From: Planctomycetaceae bacterium TMED10
Lineage (GTDB): Bacteria; Planctomycetota; Planctomycetia; Pirellulales; UBA7805
Length of the DNA: 8,416 bases
Reading direction: 5' to 3'
Assembly: GCA_002168195.1 (NCBI GenBank)
Contig: NHBP01000019.1
Location: forward strand, 32,545 to 40,960
Positions within the stretch are counted from its first letter, which is position 1, and every line of letters begins with the position of its first letter. The notes below the pieces were generated by a model, which saw nothing but the letters and a program-made list of their open reading frames with translations, searched no databases and was not told the origin of the DNA. A program made the translations under genes and the position numbers. This document shows, one piece after another, positions 1-5,953 of this stretch.

Positions 1-426
1 ATTAAATTTAGAGAAAAATTCAGGCCTTTCGCGCCAAGTATTTTAGAAGAGCATGTGGGCGAGTGGTTTCTGGTTGATGAGCCGACACCCTACATGGAAA
101 AAGTCTTCCCGATCCGACCGGAAAGACAAAAAGAAATTCCGGCTGTTACCCATGTTGATGGCAGTGGTCGGTTACAGACCGTTTCTAAGCGCACCAACCC
201 CCTTTATCACGCCTTGATCACGCGATTCTTTGCAAAGACGGGCGTTCCCATTTTGCTCAACACGTCGCTCAATGAAAATGAGCCTATCGTAAGAACACCA
301 CTCGAAGCTATTCGGTGTTTTTTGCGTACTGATATGGATGCAATTGTCATTGGCAATCATTTAATCCACCGACACGCAGCGAACTTTCCGGAAGCATTCC
401 GCCAGCGTGTTACAGAACAGGTGTGA
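1..426 (+). CDS. Carbamoyltransferase (NodU/CmcH family), C-terminal part, 5' end outside window
   Basis: The frame is open from base 1, so the gene begins upstream; a GTG at 55 is only an internal Val codon. The visible 141 residues match the C-terminal domain of NodU/CmcH-type carbamoyltransferases. These transfer a carbamoyl group from carbamoyl phosphate to a hydroxyl of a sugar or small molecule through a carbamoyl-adenylate. Recognisable blocks are KFREKFRPFAPSILEE at the very start, THVDGSGRLQTVS near 151-189, LLNTSLNENEPIV near 253-288, and FLRTDMDAIVIGN near 319-357. All are conserved stretches of the Carbam_trans_C domain. The N-terminal Kae1-like domain lies outside the window. The acceptor cannot be told from this part; in environmental bacteria such genes often sit in surface-glycan or secondary-metabolite loci. 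The gene ends with TGA, 67 bp before the next gene on the same strand. Family assignment is firm; substrate is unknown. Confidence 0.9.
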   Translation: MKFREKFRPFAPSILEEHVGEWFLVDEPTPYMEKVFPIRPERQKEIPAVTHVDGSGRLQTVSKRTNPLYHALITRFFAKTGVPILLNTSLNENEPIVRTPLEAIRCFLRTDMDAIVIGNHLIHRHAANFPEAFRQRVTEQV

Positions 427-427
427 A

Positions 428-451
428 TACGCGAAGATGTATGCGAAGTTG
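428..451. repeat. Two-copy 12-bp imperfect tandem repeat
   Basis: Unit 428-439 (TACGCGAAGATG) is followed directly by 440-451 (TATGCGAAGTTG), 10 of 12 bases identical. It lies in the short spacer just after the carbamoyltransferase stop codon. It probably arose by local slippage; no function is evident. Confidence 0.45.
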
Positions 452-482
452 TAGAAATAAAAAAGCACAATAGAATTTCAGC

Positions 483-486
483 GAGG
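483..486 (+). promoter_or_regulatory. Shine-Dalgarno site supporting a TTG start
   Basis: GAGG lies 7 nt upstream of the TTG at 494. The next in-frame start, ATG at 527, has only GGTGG directly abutting it, which is too close to act as a ribosome binding site. The TTG start also gives the signal peptide a basic n-region. Confidence 0.5.
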
Positions 487-493
487 TAAACTC

Positions 494-2077
494 TTGTCAA
501 TTTCAGAAAAAAAATATCATCGGTGGATGCATTGGTCATTGCAGAATGCGATCGCTTTATGGTTCGTATCCACGCTTATTTTTATTGGCACTGCCGAGGC
601 GAGCGAAGATGCCGACTTTCGACCTCTGTTCGATGGTAAAACCCTCGAAGGTTGGTCGGCCCCAGACATGCGCTATTGGTCGGTTCGAGATGGCGCCATT
701 ACTGCCGAGTCGAGTGAAAAGTTGCCTTGTAAACGCAACCAGTTCCTCGTTTGGCAACTCGGGGAATTGGACGATTTCATCTTGCGGTTGAAGTTTCGAA
801 TAGCAGGTAAACCGTCTGCAAATTCAGGCATACAATTTCGGACACAGCTTGCCGACGATGGACATGCAATTGGTTATCAGGCGGATATCGATCGCGCAGG
901 AACCTATTTGGGCCTTTTGTACGATGAGCATGGACGAGGCATACTTGCAAAAAGGGGAGAGAAAACTGTCATCGGCCCCGACGGTGATCGTCAAACCACT
1001 CCTTTGAAGGTGAAGCAAGCAAAGGTTGATCTAGCAGGGTGGAATGACTACGAGATTATCGCTTGTGGTCCTCACATTACGCTCAAGATTAATGGTGTCA
1101 CGTCAGCTGAGGTCATCGATGAGGAGAAATCGCAGCAGGATCTCTCGGGTAAATTGGCTCTGCAAATTCACTCGGGACCCGCAATGAAGATTCAGTTTAA
1201 AGATATTGAGTTGAAGCGACTACAACTATGCAATGGTCGCAAAAAGGTGGTCTTGCTTGCTGGTGCTCCGTCGCACGCCAGTGGCGCGCACGAGTTTAAC
1301 GCCGGGGTAAAACTTTTGGCGAAACGGTTGCACGCTATCGATAACCTTGCGGTGGCTAGTTACCACGATGGCGGTTGGCCGAAGGATCCGACGGCACTTC
1401 AAAATGCAGATGGTTTAATAGTTTACGCAGATGGATTGGGCTCTCATCCGTTGAACGGACATCTGGAGGAGGTGGATCAAAAAACGCGACAGGGCATGGG
1501 GTTAATGTGTATGCATTATGCAGTGCATGTCGAACCGGGCGTTGCAGGCGATTTTTTCAAGAAATGGATTGGCGGCCACTACGAATCAGGTTATTCAACG
1601 AATCCACATTGGACCGCTCGAGTCGAACCGAATAAGAAACATCCGATTACACAACCGCAAAAAATGACCAACATCAACGATGAATGGTATTTTTCAATTC
1701 GTTTTCCAGAGGACGCCCAAGTTACGCCGTTGCTTCAGGCAGTACCGGACAAACAGGCGCGTTCGAAGAATGGTTATCCCCCGGTTCCTTACCCACACAT
1801 TCAAGCAGCGGCTGGAAAAAAAGAGACACTGATGTGGGGCTTGGAGCGACCGGATGGTGGCAGAGGAATTGGTTTTACAGGTGGACACTGGCATCACAAC
1901 TGGGCACATGATGATCAGCGTGACGCAGTTTTAGGTGGCATTGTATGGGTTGCCGGTGGGAAAGTTCCCGCGGAAGGAATAGCTTCTGCATCTGTGAGTG
2001 AAGAAGAACTCAATAGCAATCTCGATCCCAAGAGCCCTCTGCTCCGGATTCAGCTTCCGGAAGCGAAAAGTAAATAA
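494..2077 (+). CDS. Secreted DUF1080 (3-keto-disaccharide hydrolase) - ThuA domain fusion protein
   Basis: A 527-residue exported protein with two domains. Residues 1-36 form a signal peptide: basic start with KK and HR, hydrophobic core around 19-32, likely cleavage after TAEA (A36/S37). Residues about 41-245 match DUF1080, a concanavalin-like fold recently named 3-keto-disaccharide hydrolase. Landmarks are FRPLFDGKTLEGW, NSGIQFRTQ and GYQADI. Residues about 250-505 match the ThuA-like class I amidotransferase fold, starting at KKVVLLAG and ending with GFTGGHWHHNWAHDD (His465, 467, 468) and IVWVAGGKVPAEGI. ThuA proteins take part in trehalose and 3-keto-sugar utilisation. Together the domains suggest periplasmic handling of 3-keto-glycosides, which is inference. 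The TTG start is chosen for its GAGG at 7 nt spacing; ATG at 527 is the alternative and keeps a shorter signal peptide. The gene precedes an ABC ATPase by about 35 bp, so cotranscription is possible. Confidence 0.88.
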   Translation: MSISEKKYHRWMHWSLQNAIALWFVSTLIFIGTAEASEDADFRPLFDGKTLEGWSAPDMRYWSVRDGAITAESSEKLPCKRNQFLVWQLGELDDFILRLKFRIAGKPSANSGIQFRTQLADDGHAIGYQADIDRAGTYLGLLYDEHGRGILAKRGEKTVIGPDGDRQTTPLKVKQAKVDLAGWNDYEIIACGPHITLKINGVTSAEVIDEEKSQQDLSGKLALQIHSGPAMKIQFKDIELKRLQLCNGRKKVVLLAGAPSHASGAHEFNAGVKLLAKRLHAIDNLAVASYHDGGWPKDPTALQNADGLIVYADGLGSHPLNGHLEEVDQKTRQGMGLMCMHYAVHVEPGVAGDFFKKWIGGHYESGYSTNPHWTARVEPNKKHPITQPQKMTNINDEWYFSIRFPEDAQVTPLLQAVPDKQARSKNGYPPVPYPHIQAAAGKKETLMWGLERPDGGRGIGFTGGHWHHNWAHDDQRDAVLGGIVWVAGGKVPAEGIASASVSEEELNSNLDPKSPLLRIQLPEAKSK

Positions 2078-2112
2078 CATTCCGTTGTATTTCCATAGTG
2101 GAAAGCCATTCG

Positions 2113-2928
2113 ATGCCCTCTGCTCCCTTGCTTGAATTTAAAGACGTGTCGTTTGAAGCTGCTGGCCATAAGATTTTAGATCGCGTGAATTGGACGATGC
2201 GCGAAGATGAGCATTGGGTCCTGCTGGGCCCAAACGGTAGTGGGAAAACAACTCTTTTGCGACTGGCGACCGGGTTTCTCTGGCCCAATGCCGGAGGAAG
2301 TATCTGGCGATGTGGCCAAAAATGCATCGACTTGCGGTCCCTACGTCAAAGTATCGGTTGGGTTGCCAGTCATCTTGTTAGAGCGGTTCCCCCTGAAGAA
2401 TCAGCAATCGAGACTGTGCTAAGCGGTCGTTTTGCGCAATGGGGACTCCGGCCAGCGAGTCGCCCACAGCTCACGCGCGATGATCACCATCGAGCCGCAT
2501 CGCAGATGGAACAATTAGGTATCACCTCAATCACTACTAGACCTTTTGGACAACTTTCCCAAGGAGAGCAACAACGCGTGTTGATCGCTCGGGCACGCAT
2601 GGCCGATCCCCTTTTAATCCTGCTGGATGAACCGTGTGCCGGACTTGACCCAGGAGGGCGCGAGCGATTGCTTGAGGATTTAAATGTCTGGCTGGCCGAT
2701 TCTGACGCACCTCGGATGGTTTTTGTAACGCATCATGTGGAAGAAATTATTCCGCCGATGGGGCATACCTTGGTGCTTGACCGGGGAAAGATCGTTCGGT
2801 GTGGCTCGACCGATCAAGTGGTGAACGCGTCGTTGTTATCCGACGTGTTTCGAACCGCTCCCTGCCGCATTGAAGTTGAGAATGGCAGATATTGGCCAAT
2901 CTGGGGTGATCGGAAGCGTTCCGAATGA
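2113..2928 (+). CDS. ABC transporter ATP-binding protein, YlmA/ModF-like
   Basis: A 271-residue single ABC nucleotide-binding domain, cytoplasmic. Walker A is GPNGSGKTT (39-47), the signature LSQGEQQRV (148-156), Walker B LLILLDEP (167-174) with Asp172 and catalytic Glu173, the D-loop AGLD (176-179), and the H-loop His is His207 in VFVTHHVEE. All catalytic parts are intact. The region around IGWVASHLV plus the AIETVLSGRFAQWGL segment resembles the YlmA/COG1119 group, often labelled molybdenum-transport ATPase ModF; the molybdate link is weak and the true substrate is unknown. No permease or binding protein lies next to it. The ATG at 2113 is preferred because GGAAAG at 2100-2105 lies 7 nt upstream. 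A GTG at 2098 would add five residues but has no ribosome binding site. The stop codon is 4 bp from the converging sulfatase stop. Confidence 0.88.
   Translation: MPSAPLLEFKDVSFEAAGHKILDRVNWTMREDEHWVLLGPNGSGKTTLLRLATGFLWPNAGGSIWRCGQKCIDLRSLRQSIGWVASHLVRAVPPEESAIETVLSGRFAQWGLRPASRPQLTRDDHHRAASQMEQLGITSITTRPFGQLSQGEQQRVLIARARMADPLLILLDEPCAGLDPGGRERLLEDLNVWLADSDAPRMVFVTHHVEEIIPPMGHTLVLDRGKIVRCGSTDQVVNASLLSDVFRTAPCRIEVENGRYWPIWGDRKRSE
2910..2924. terminator. Short hairpin at the convergent gene end (possible weak terminator)
   Basis: TCGGAA-GCG-TTCCGA forms a 6-bp stem with a 3-nt loop. It ends one base before the TGA of the ABC ATPase and lies 8 bp past the stop of the converging sulfatase gene. 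There is no U-tract on either strand, so intrinsic termination is doubtful; it is the only hairpin I see at this junction. Confidence 0.25.
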
Positions 2929-2932
2929 TGTT

Positions 2933-4435
2933 TCAACGAGGTCGATCCGAAGAAAGGCTACCCGGTGGCCGCTCAAGATTTGCTGCCGGCCGCTGGTTTG
3001 CTTTTAGATCCGCTTGATGGTTTTCAAACGCTATTTGCAATCGTTTGACGATCTCCGGGTACTGTGGGGCAAGATTGGTCGTTTCGCCAATATCAGCAAC
3101 TGTGTCATAAAGTTGCACCGGATGATTCGAGAGATTTTTCACTTTGCGCGGTCGATCTTCATGATGCTTGCCCTCTTGCCACGGATAGTATTTCCATTTT
3201 CCGCTGCGTACGGTACCCGGTCCATGCAGCAAACAATACGTCTCGTGTGGACTTTTAGCGTTGGGCTTCCCCTCCATCAATGGCCAGATATTATATCCGT
3301 CAATCGGTTGGCTTGGCAGTTTGGCGTCTGAAAGAAAGGCAAGAGTCGGTAAAAGATCGACACTTGCAGTAACTTCCCGACAGATACGTCCCGCAGGAAT
3401 TTTTCCTTTCCATTGCATAACCGTTGGTTCGCGAATTCCACCGTCATACACACTGCCTTTGCGCGAACGAAGTGGTAGCGAAGAACCGACCGCTGCGCCA
3501 TTATCGCTCGTAAAAATAATTAATGTCTGCTCCTCAATTCCGGCTCGTTGGACAGCCTGCAGGATTTGCCCGACTGACCAATCAACCTCCTCAATCGCAT
3601 CCCATATCAACCGTTCGGTGCGCCCGGCAAAGGTTGATGAAACTGCCAACGGAAGGTGCACCATGGTATGCGGTAGATAAAGAAAAAAAGGTCCTTCCTT
3701 TTCTGCCTCAATAAATCGCATCGCCTCCTCGGTATACCGTTTCGTAAGGGTTGTTTGGTCTGCTGGGTACTCGATGATTTCTTCATCCCGCATCAAAGGT
3801 ACCCAATTCATATGCTTGTGGCCTTTTTGAACTTGTTCAATCGTGATGCCTTCTCGTAGAACAATCTTTTCAGAAAGTTTGTTTGCAGGATCAATCCACA
3901 TGTCATTGCTATAGGGAATTCCATAATAGGAATCGAATCCTTGCATCGTGGGCAGGCAGGGAGGCAGGTGCCCCAAGTGCCATTTTCCGATACAAGTAGT
4001 TTGATATCCAATCGCCCGAAGCATTTCCGCAATGGTGACTTCATTGGGATGCAGCCCCCGCTGGCTGTTGGGAAAAAGCACCGCATCCATGTTGAGGCGT
4101 TGATAATGGGTGCCGGTCAGCAGTGCCGTACGCGATCCGGAGCAAACCGGACAGCCCACATAAAAATCGGTAAATAGCATGCCTTCTTTGGCCATCTTAT
4201 CCAGATGGGGTGTTCGGGGACCGGTTGCTCCATTGAAGCCCACATCCCCATAACCCAGATCATCGATGAAAATCAGAATGACATTCGGAGGTTTTATCGT
4301 GGGTTGGTCACCCTGAATGTCCTCGTCCGCTACGCTCGGCTGTGGCAGAAAAAATACCATTGATAGTACTGCTGCTAATAGCAGTAATATTGGAAGTCGG
4401 TATCTCAGCGGCATGGATAAAAGAACGCATTGCAT
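2933..4435 (-). CDS. Secreted sulfatase, arylsulfatase A type
   Basis: From ATG at 4435 the protein has 500 residues. It removes sulfate esters, probably from polysaccharides or other organic sulfates, in the periplasm or outside. A signal peptide follows the start: basic RYR, then LPILLLLAAVLSMVFFL, with cleavage near PSVAD. The alkaline-phosphatase-like sulfatase fold is clear. PNVILIFIDDLGYGD carries metal ligands Asp58 and Asp59. CSGSR follows, with Cys98 as the residue expected to become formylglycine and Arg102. IGKWHLG contains Lys151 and His153, LPHTMVHLPL contains His256, TSDNGA contains Asp311 and Asn312, and SRKGS contains Lys326. The usual motif is C-x-P/A-x-R, so Gly at the third place is unusual. 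Start choice is open: ATG at 4414 gives a classic shorter signal peptide, and TTG at 4495 extends the frame; none has a strong ribosome binding site. No sulfatase-maturing enzyme is in the window. Confidence 0.9.
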   Translation of the reverse strand: MQCVLLSMPLRYRLPILLLLAAVLSMVFFLPQPSVADEDIQGDQPTIKPPNVILIFIDDLGYGDVGFNGATGPRTPHLDKMAKEGMLFTDFYVGCPVCSGSRTALLTGTHYQRLNMDAVLFPNSQRGLHPNEVTIAEMLRAIGYQTTCIGKWHLGHLPPCLPTMQGFDSYYGIPYSNDMWIDPANKLSEKIVLREGITIEQVQKGHKHMNWVPLMRDEEIIEYPADQTTLTKRYTEEAMRFIEAEKEGPFFLYLPHTMVHLPLAVSSTFAGRTERLIWDAIEEVDWSVGQILQAVQRAGIEEQTLIIFTSDNGAAVGSSLPLRSRKGSVYDGGIREPTVMQWKGKIPAGRICREVTASVDLLPTLAFLSDAKLPSQPIDGYNIWPLMEGKPNAKSPHETYCLLHGPGTVRSGKWKYYPWQEGKHHEDRPRKVKNLSNHPVQLYDTVADIGETTNLAPQYPEIVKRLQIAFENHQADLKANQRPAANLERPPGSLSSDRPR

Positions 4436-4490
4436 GGAAATAATCCGTGTTTCAGAAATGGATGGATGCGGTGAACGGGTCCTTTTTATG

Positions 4491-4524
4491 TGCAATTAGA
4501 TTCAATCTTAACCGCATGCAATTA
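4491..4524. repeat. 8-bp direct repeat in the divergent spacer
   Basis: TGCAATTA occurs at 4491-4498 and again at 4517-4524, start to start 26 bp. It lies between the divergent sulfatase gene and the small unknown gene, where a regulator could bind, but two copies of an 8-mer are weak evidence. A small inverted repeat, AGATT-C-AATCT, lies between them. Confidence 0.25.
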
Positions 4525-4583
4525 CGAGGAAAGGTGCTTAATGAGAACCACAGGGGTTTATTTGCTCTTGTTGAAAAGAACAC

Positions 4584-4609
4584 CTTTTTCTACAAGCTTT
4601 TTCTATAAG
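4584..4609. repeat. Two-copy 13-bp tandem repeat upstream of the small unknown gene
   Basis: CTTTTTCTACAAG (4584-4596) is followed at once by CTTTTTCTATAAG (4597-4609), 12 of 13 bases identical. It is in the leader region about 35 bp before the start codon at 4645. Likely a slippage duplication; a role is not evident. Confidence 0.5.
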
Positions 4610-4640
4610 CATCTGGCCGGAACGATGAATGCAAGGGAAT

Positions 4641-4658
4641 TTTTATGCATTTTATGCA
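4641..4658. repeat. Perfect two-copy 9-bp tandem repeat spanning the start codon
   Basis: TTTTATGCA occurs twice in a row (4641-4649 and 4650-4658). The duplication gives the gene two in-frame ATG codons, 4645 and 4654, so the protein begins M-H-F-M-H. The copy nearest the ribosome binding site is the better start. Confidence 0.5.
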
Positions 4659-5022
4659 TTGCAGTAACCGCGTCTCTGCGGGCCGATTCGTCCTCTTTAT
4701 TGTTTGTTGTTTGTTCTTTATGGTTGCCGACCAAACTCGGCTCAAGCCTTTGTCGGGAGCCGAGGATCAATCGCTTTCGGACAACAAACTAGAAGATCTC
4801 CGTGCCCTGCTGAAAGTTGGCCTGTTGCCGGCGTCTCCTGCTCAAGAGGCTTTTCTTGACAAGGTTGTGTCCTATGTTGCCCAGGGAACGCTTTCGCTCA
4901 GAATGGTGGAGGGAACTTTCGTGTGGGCCCGTAACCAAGCGGAGTGGCCGTACCCGTATTTCGAGCAAGCGTTGCGGGAACGCGCAAGACGAGTGGGCAT
5001 AAAAATATCTAAAGCCCTCTAA
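4645..5022 (+). CDS. Small membrane-anchored or exported protein of unknown function, planctomycete-like
   Basis: A 125-residue protein. The start is well supported: AGGGA at 4634-4638 lies 6 nt before ATG 4645, and no earlier start exists in the frame because a TAA stands at 4606. Residues 15-28 form a hydrophobic stretch after a basic segment, so it is a signal anchor or signal peptide; no clear cleavage site or lipobox is seen. Residues about 49-122 look like one helical domain. It contains AFLDKVVSYVAQGTL, then VEGTFVWARNQ, PYPYFEQALRERARRVGI. This pattern (VEGTF-WAR ... YFE-AL-RAR-GI) resembles small proteins I recall from planctomycete genomes, without known function; that is memory, not a search result. 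A second frame, 4541-4792, with a strong ribosome binding site overlaps its first half. It converges on rpsD with 31 bp between stops. Confidence 0.72.
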   Translation: MHFMHCSNRVSAGRFVLFIVCCLFFMVADQTRLKPLSGAEDQSLSDNKLEDLRALLKVGLLPASPAQEAFLDKVVSYVAQGTLSLRMVEGTFVWARNQAEWPYPYFEQALRERARRVGIKISKAL

Positions 5023-5027
5023 AGCCC
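5008..5027. repeat. Perfect two-copy 10-bp tandem repeat across a stop codon
   Basis: TCTAAAGCCC occurs at 5008-5017 and 5018-5027. The second copy, read in a shifted frame, supplies the TAA stop (5020-5022) of the small unknown protein. With one copy the reading frame would end a few codons further on as S-K-A-H-G-stop. Confidence 0.5.
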
Positions 5028-5053
5028 ATGGTTGACGCTAATGTGCCGTCTTT

Positions 5054-5662
5054 TTAACGGGACATAAATTCAACAACCATATTTTCATCCACCGGCAGGC
5101 TGATGTCCGTACGTCCGGGTTGTTGCTGGATCGTAATACGAAGGGTTTCCGTATCAACGGTCATCCAATCACATGGCTCACCTTCAGATTCGTTTTCCAT
5201 GTGATGGTACAACTGCAAAATATTTTTGCGGTTTCGCACTTGAATGACATCGCCGGGTCGAACGTGGTAAGAAGGCTTATTGGTCCGTCTTCCATTCACG
5301 AGGAAATGCCCGTGGACAATACCTTGTCTTGCCTGAGGTCGCGTGCGGGTCAAGCAGGCTTTGCGTACCACGTTGTCTAGACGACACTCGAGAAAAGACA
5401 AAAGCAATTCACCGGTTTTGCCGGGCTTTCGCGAGAGGCTCGCGAAATACCTTCGTAATTGTCGCTCGCCAATGCCGTAGAAGTGCTTGATCTTTTGTTT
5501 TTCAATCAGACCCTGACCGTAGGTTGATAGTTTGCGGGGTCTGGTATGCATCCCCGGGGGTTCAGGGCGGCGATCGTAGGCGCGAACTGCGCCATTACTT
5601 TCGTAAATCTGCGCACCTAGCCGACGATTGATTTTACCTTTTGCGTCTCTATAACGCGCCAT
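5054..5662 (-). CDS. rpsD: 30S ribosomal protein S4
   Basis: A 202-residue protein of normal S4 length (about 200-206). S4 binds the 5' domain of 16S rRNA early in 30S assembly, and in several bacteria represses its own mRNA. The N-terminal part begins MARYRDAK and has the family block PPGMHTRPRKLSTYGQGL (35-52) and EKQKIKHFYGIGERQLRRYF. No Cys-rich zinc motif is present near the N-terminus, so it is the zinc-free form. The S4 RNA-binding domain runs from about 92 (ECRLDNVV) to 153, including ARQGIVHGHFLVNG and YHVRPGDVIQVR. ATG 5662 has a strong AAGGAG (5671-5676 on this strand) 8 nt upstream. The gene stands alone: rpsM, rpsK, rpoA and rplQ are not next to it, unlike the alpha operon of many bacteria. 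A structured leader precedes it. Confidence 0.97.
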   Translation of the reverse strand: MARYRDAKGKINRRLGAQIYESNGAVRAYDRRPEPPGMHTRPRKLSTYGQGLIEKQKIKHFYGIGERQLRRYFASLSRKPGKTGELLLSFLECRLDNVVRKACLTRTRPQARQGIVHGHFLVNGRRTNKPSYHVRPGDVIQVRNRKNILQLYHHMENESEGEPCDWMTVDTETLRITIQQQPGRTDISLPVDENMVVEFMSR

Positions 5663-5670
5663 AACGATGT

Positions 5671-5757
5671 CTCCTTTATTTCAAAAATCACAACCCAGGA
5701 TTAAAGAGCCTGAATTGCTGGGTGATCACCGCATCGCCTGCCGGAAATGAATCACCC
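5671..5757 (-). ncRNA. Candidate rpsD 5' leader with mutually exclusive hairpins
   Basis: Read on the rpsD strand, three segments occur: A GGGTGAT (5757-5751), B ATCACCCAG (5726-5718) and C CTGGGT (5698-5693). A pairs with the first seven bases of B, enclosing a further small stem-loop (GCA-GGCGA-TGC flanked by CC and GG). Alternatively the last six bases of B (ACCCAG) pair with C. The two stems share B and cannot form together. The ribosome binding site AAGGAG lies about 16 nt after C. S4 is a known autoregulator of its own mRNA in E. coli and B. subtilis, so an S4-responsive leader is a reasonable inference. The structure is hand-folded, and no similarity to a known S4 leader class is claimed. 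Confidence 0.35.
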
Positions 5758-5765
5758 GTGGAGGT

Positions 5766-5794
5766 TTAATAATGTTTGCTCCATGATGAGCTAA
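5766..5794 (-). promoter_or_regulatory. Candidate rpsD promoter
   Basis: On the rpsD strand, TTAGCT (5794-5789) and TATTAA (5771-5766) are separated by 17 bp and match the sigma-70 consensus at 3/6 and 4/6. Transcription would start near 5757-5760, placing leader segment A at the very 5' end of the mRNA. Weak matches, but position and spacing are right. Confidence 0.3.
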
Positions 5795-5889
5795 TTAGAA
5801 ATCTTTTCAAGTGGGATACTCCGTACGATGGCCCAACCGGTAGATGCTAAAAATGCGGAAATCCGGGGATTCGGCGTTTGGAAAATGTG

Positions 5890-5909
5890 TAAAATAACCC
5901 GGTATTTTA
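5890..5909. promoter_or_regulatory. AT-rich inverted repeat upstream of mutY
   Basis: TAAAATA (5890-5896), a 6-nt centre ACCCGG, then TATTTTA (5903-5909) is a perfect 7-bp inverted repeat. A second outer pair, GTGT at 5887-5890 and ACAC at 5916-5919, surrounds it. It ends 44 bp before the mutY ATG, in the expected promoter zone; TTGGAA at 5878-5883 with TATTTT at 5903-5908 (19-bp spacing) is a poor but possible -35/-10 pair. It could be an operator overlapping the promoter or a leader hairpin. Confidence 0.3.
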
Positions 5910-5953
5910 GCTTCCACACGCTTTGCCACTGGCTTTTCATTGAAGGGTAGGCA

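Noticed and set aside
2053..2064. Perfect 12-bp palindrome GCTTCCGGAAGC near the end of the DUF1080-ThuA gene
   Set aside because: It lies in coding sequence with no loop, so it is a poor hairpin, and it occurs once in the window.
2098..2112. GTG start for the YlmA-like ABC ATPase
   Set aside because: No ribosome binding site precedes it, whereas ATG 2113 has GGAAAG 7 nt upstream.
3261..3680. Long open frame (139 codons) antisense to the sulfatase
   Set aside because: It has no recognisable domain or ribosome binding site, and the opposite strand is a clear sulfatase with conserved motifs; it is a shadow frame.
5039..5060. Possible terminator CCGT-CTTTTTA-ACGG at the rpsD stop codon
   Set aside because: The stem is only 4 bp with a mismatch before the next pairs, and no U-tract follows on either strand.
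5721..5730. Perfect palindrome GGTGATCACC as a stand-alone operator
   Set aside because: It overlaps the shared segment of the rpsD leader, and the longer pairings there explain it better.
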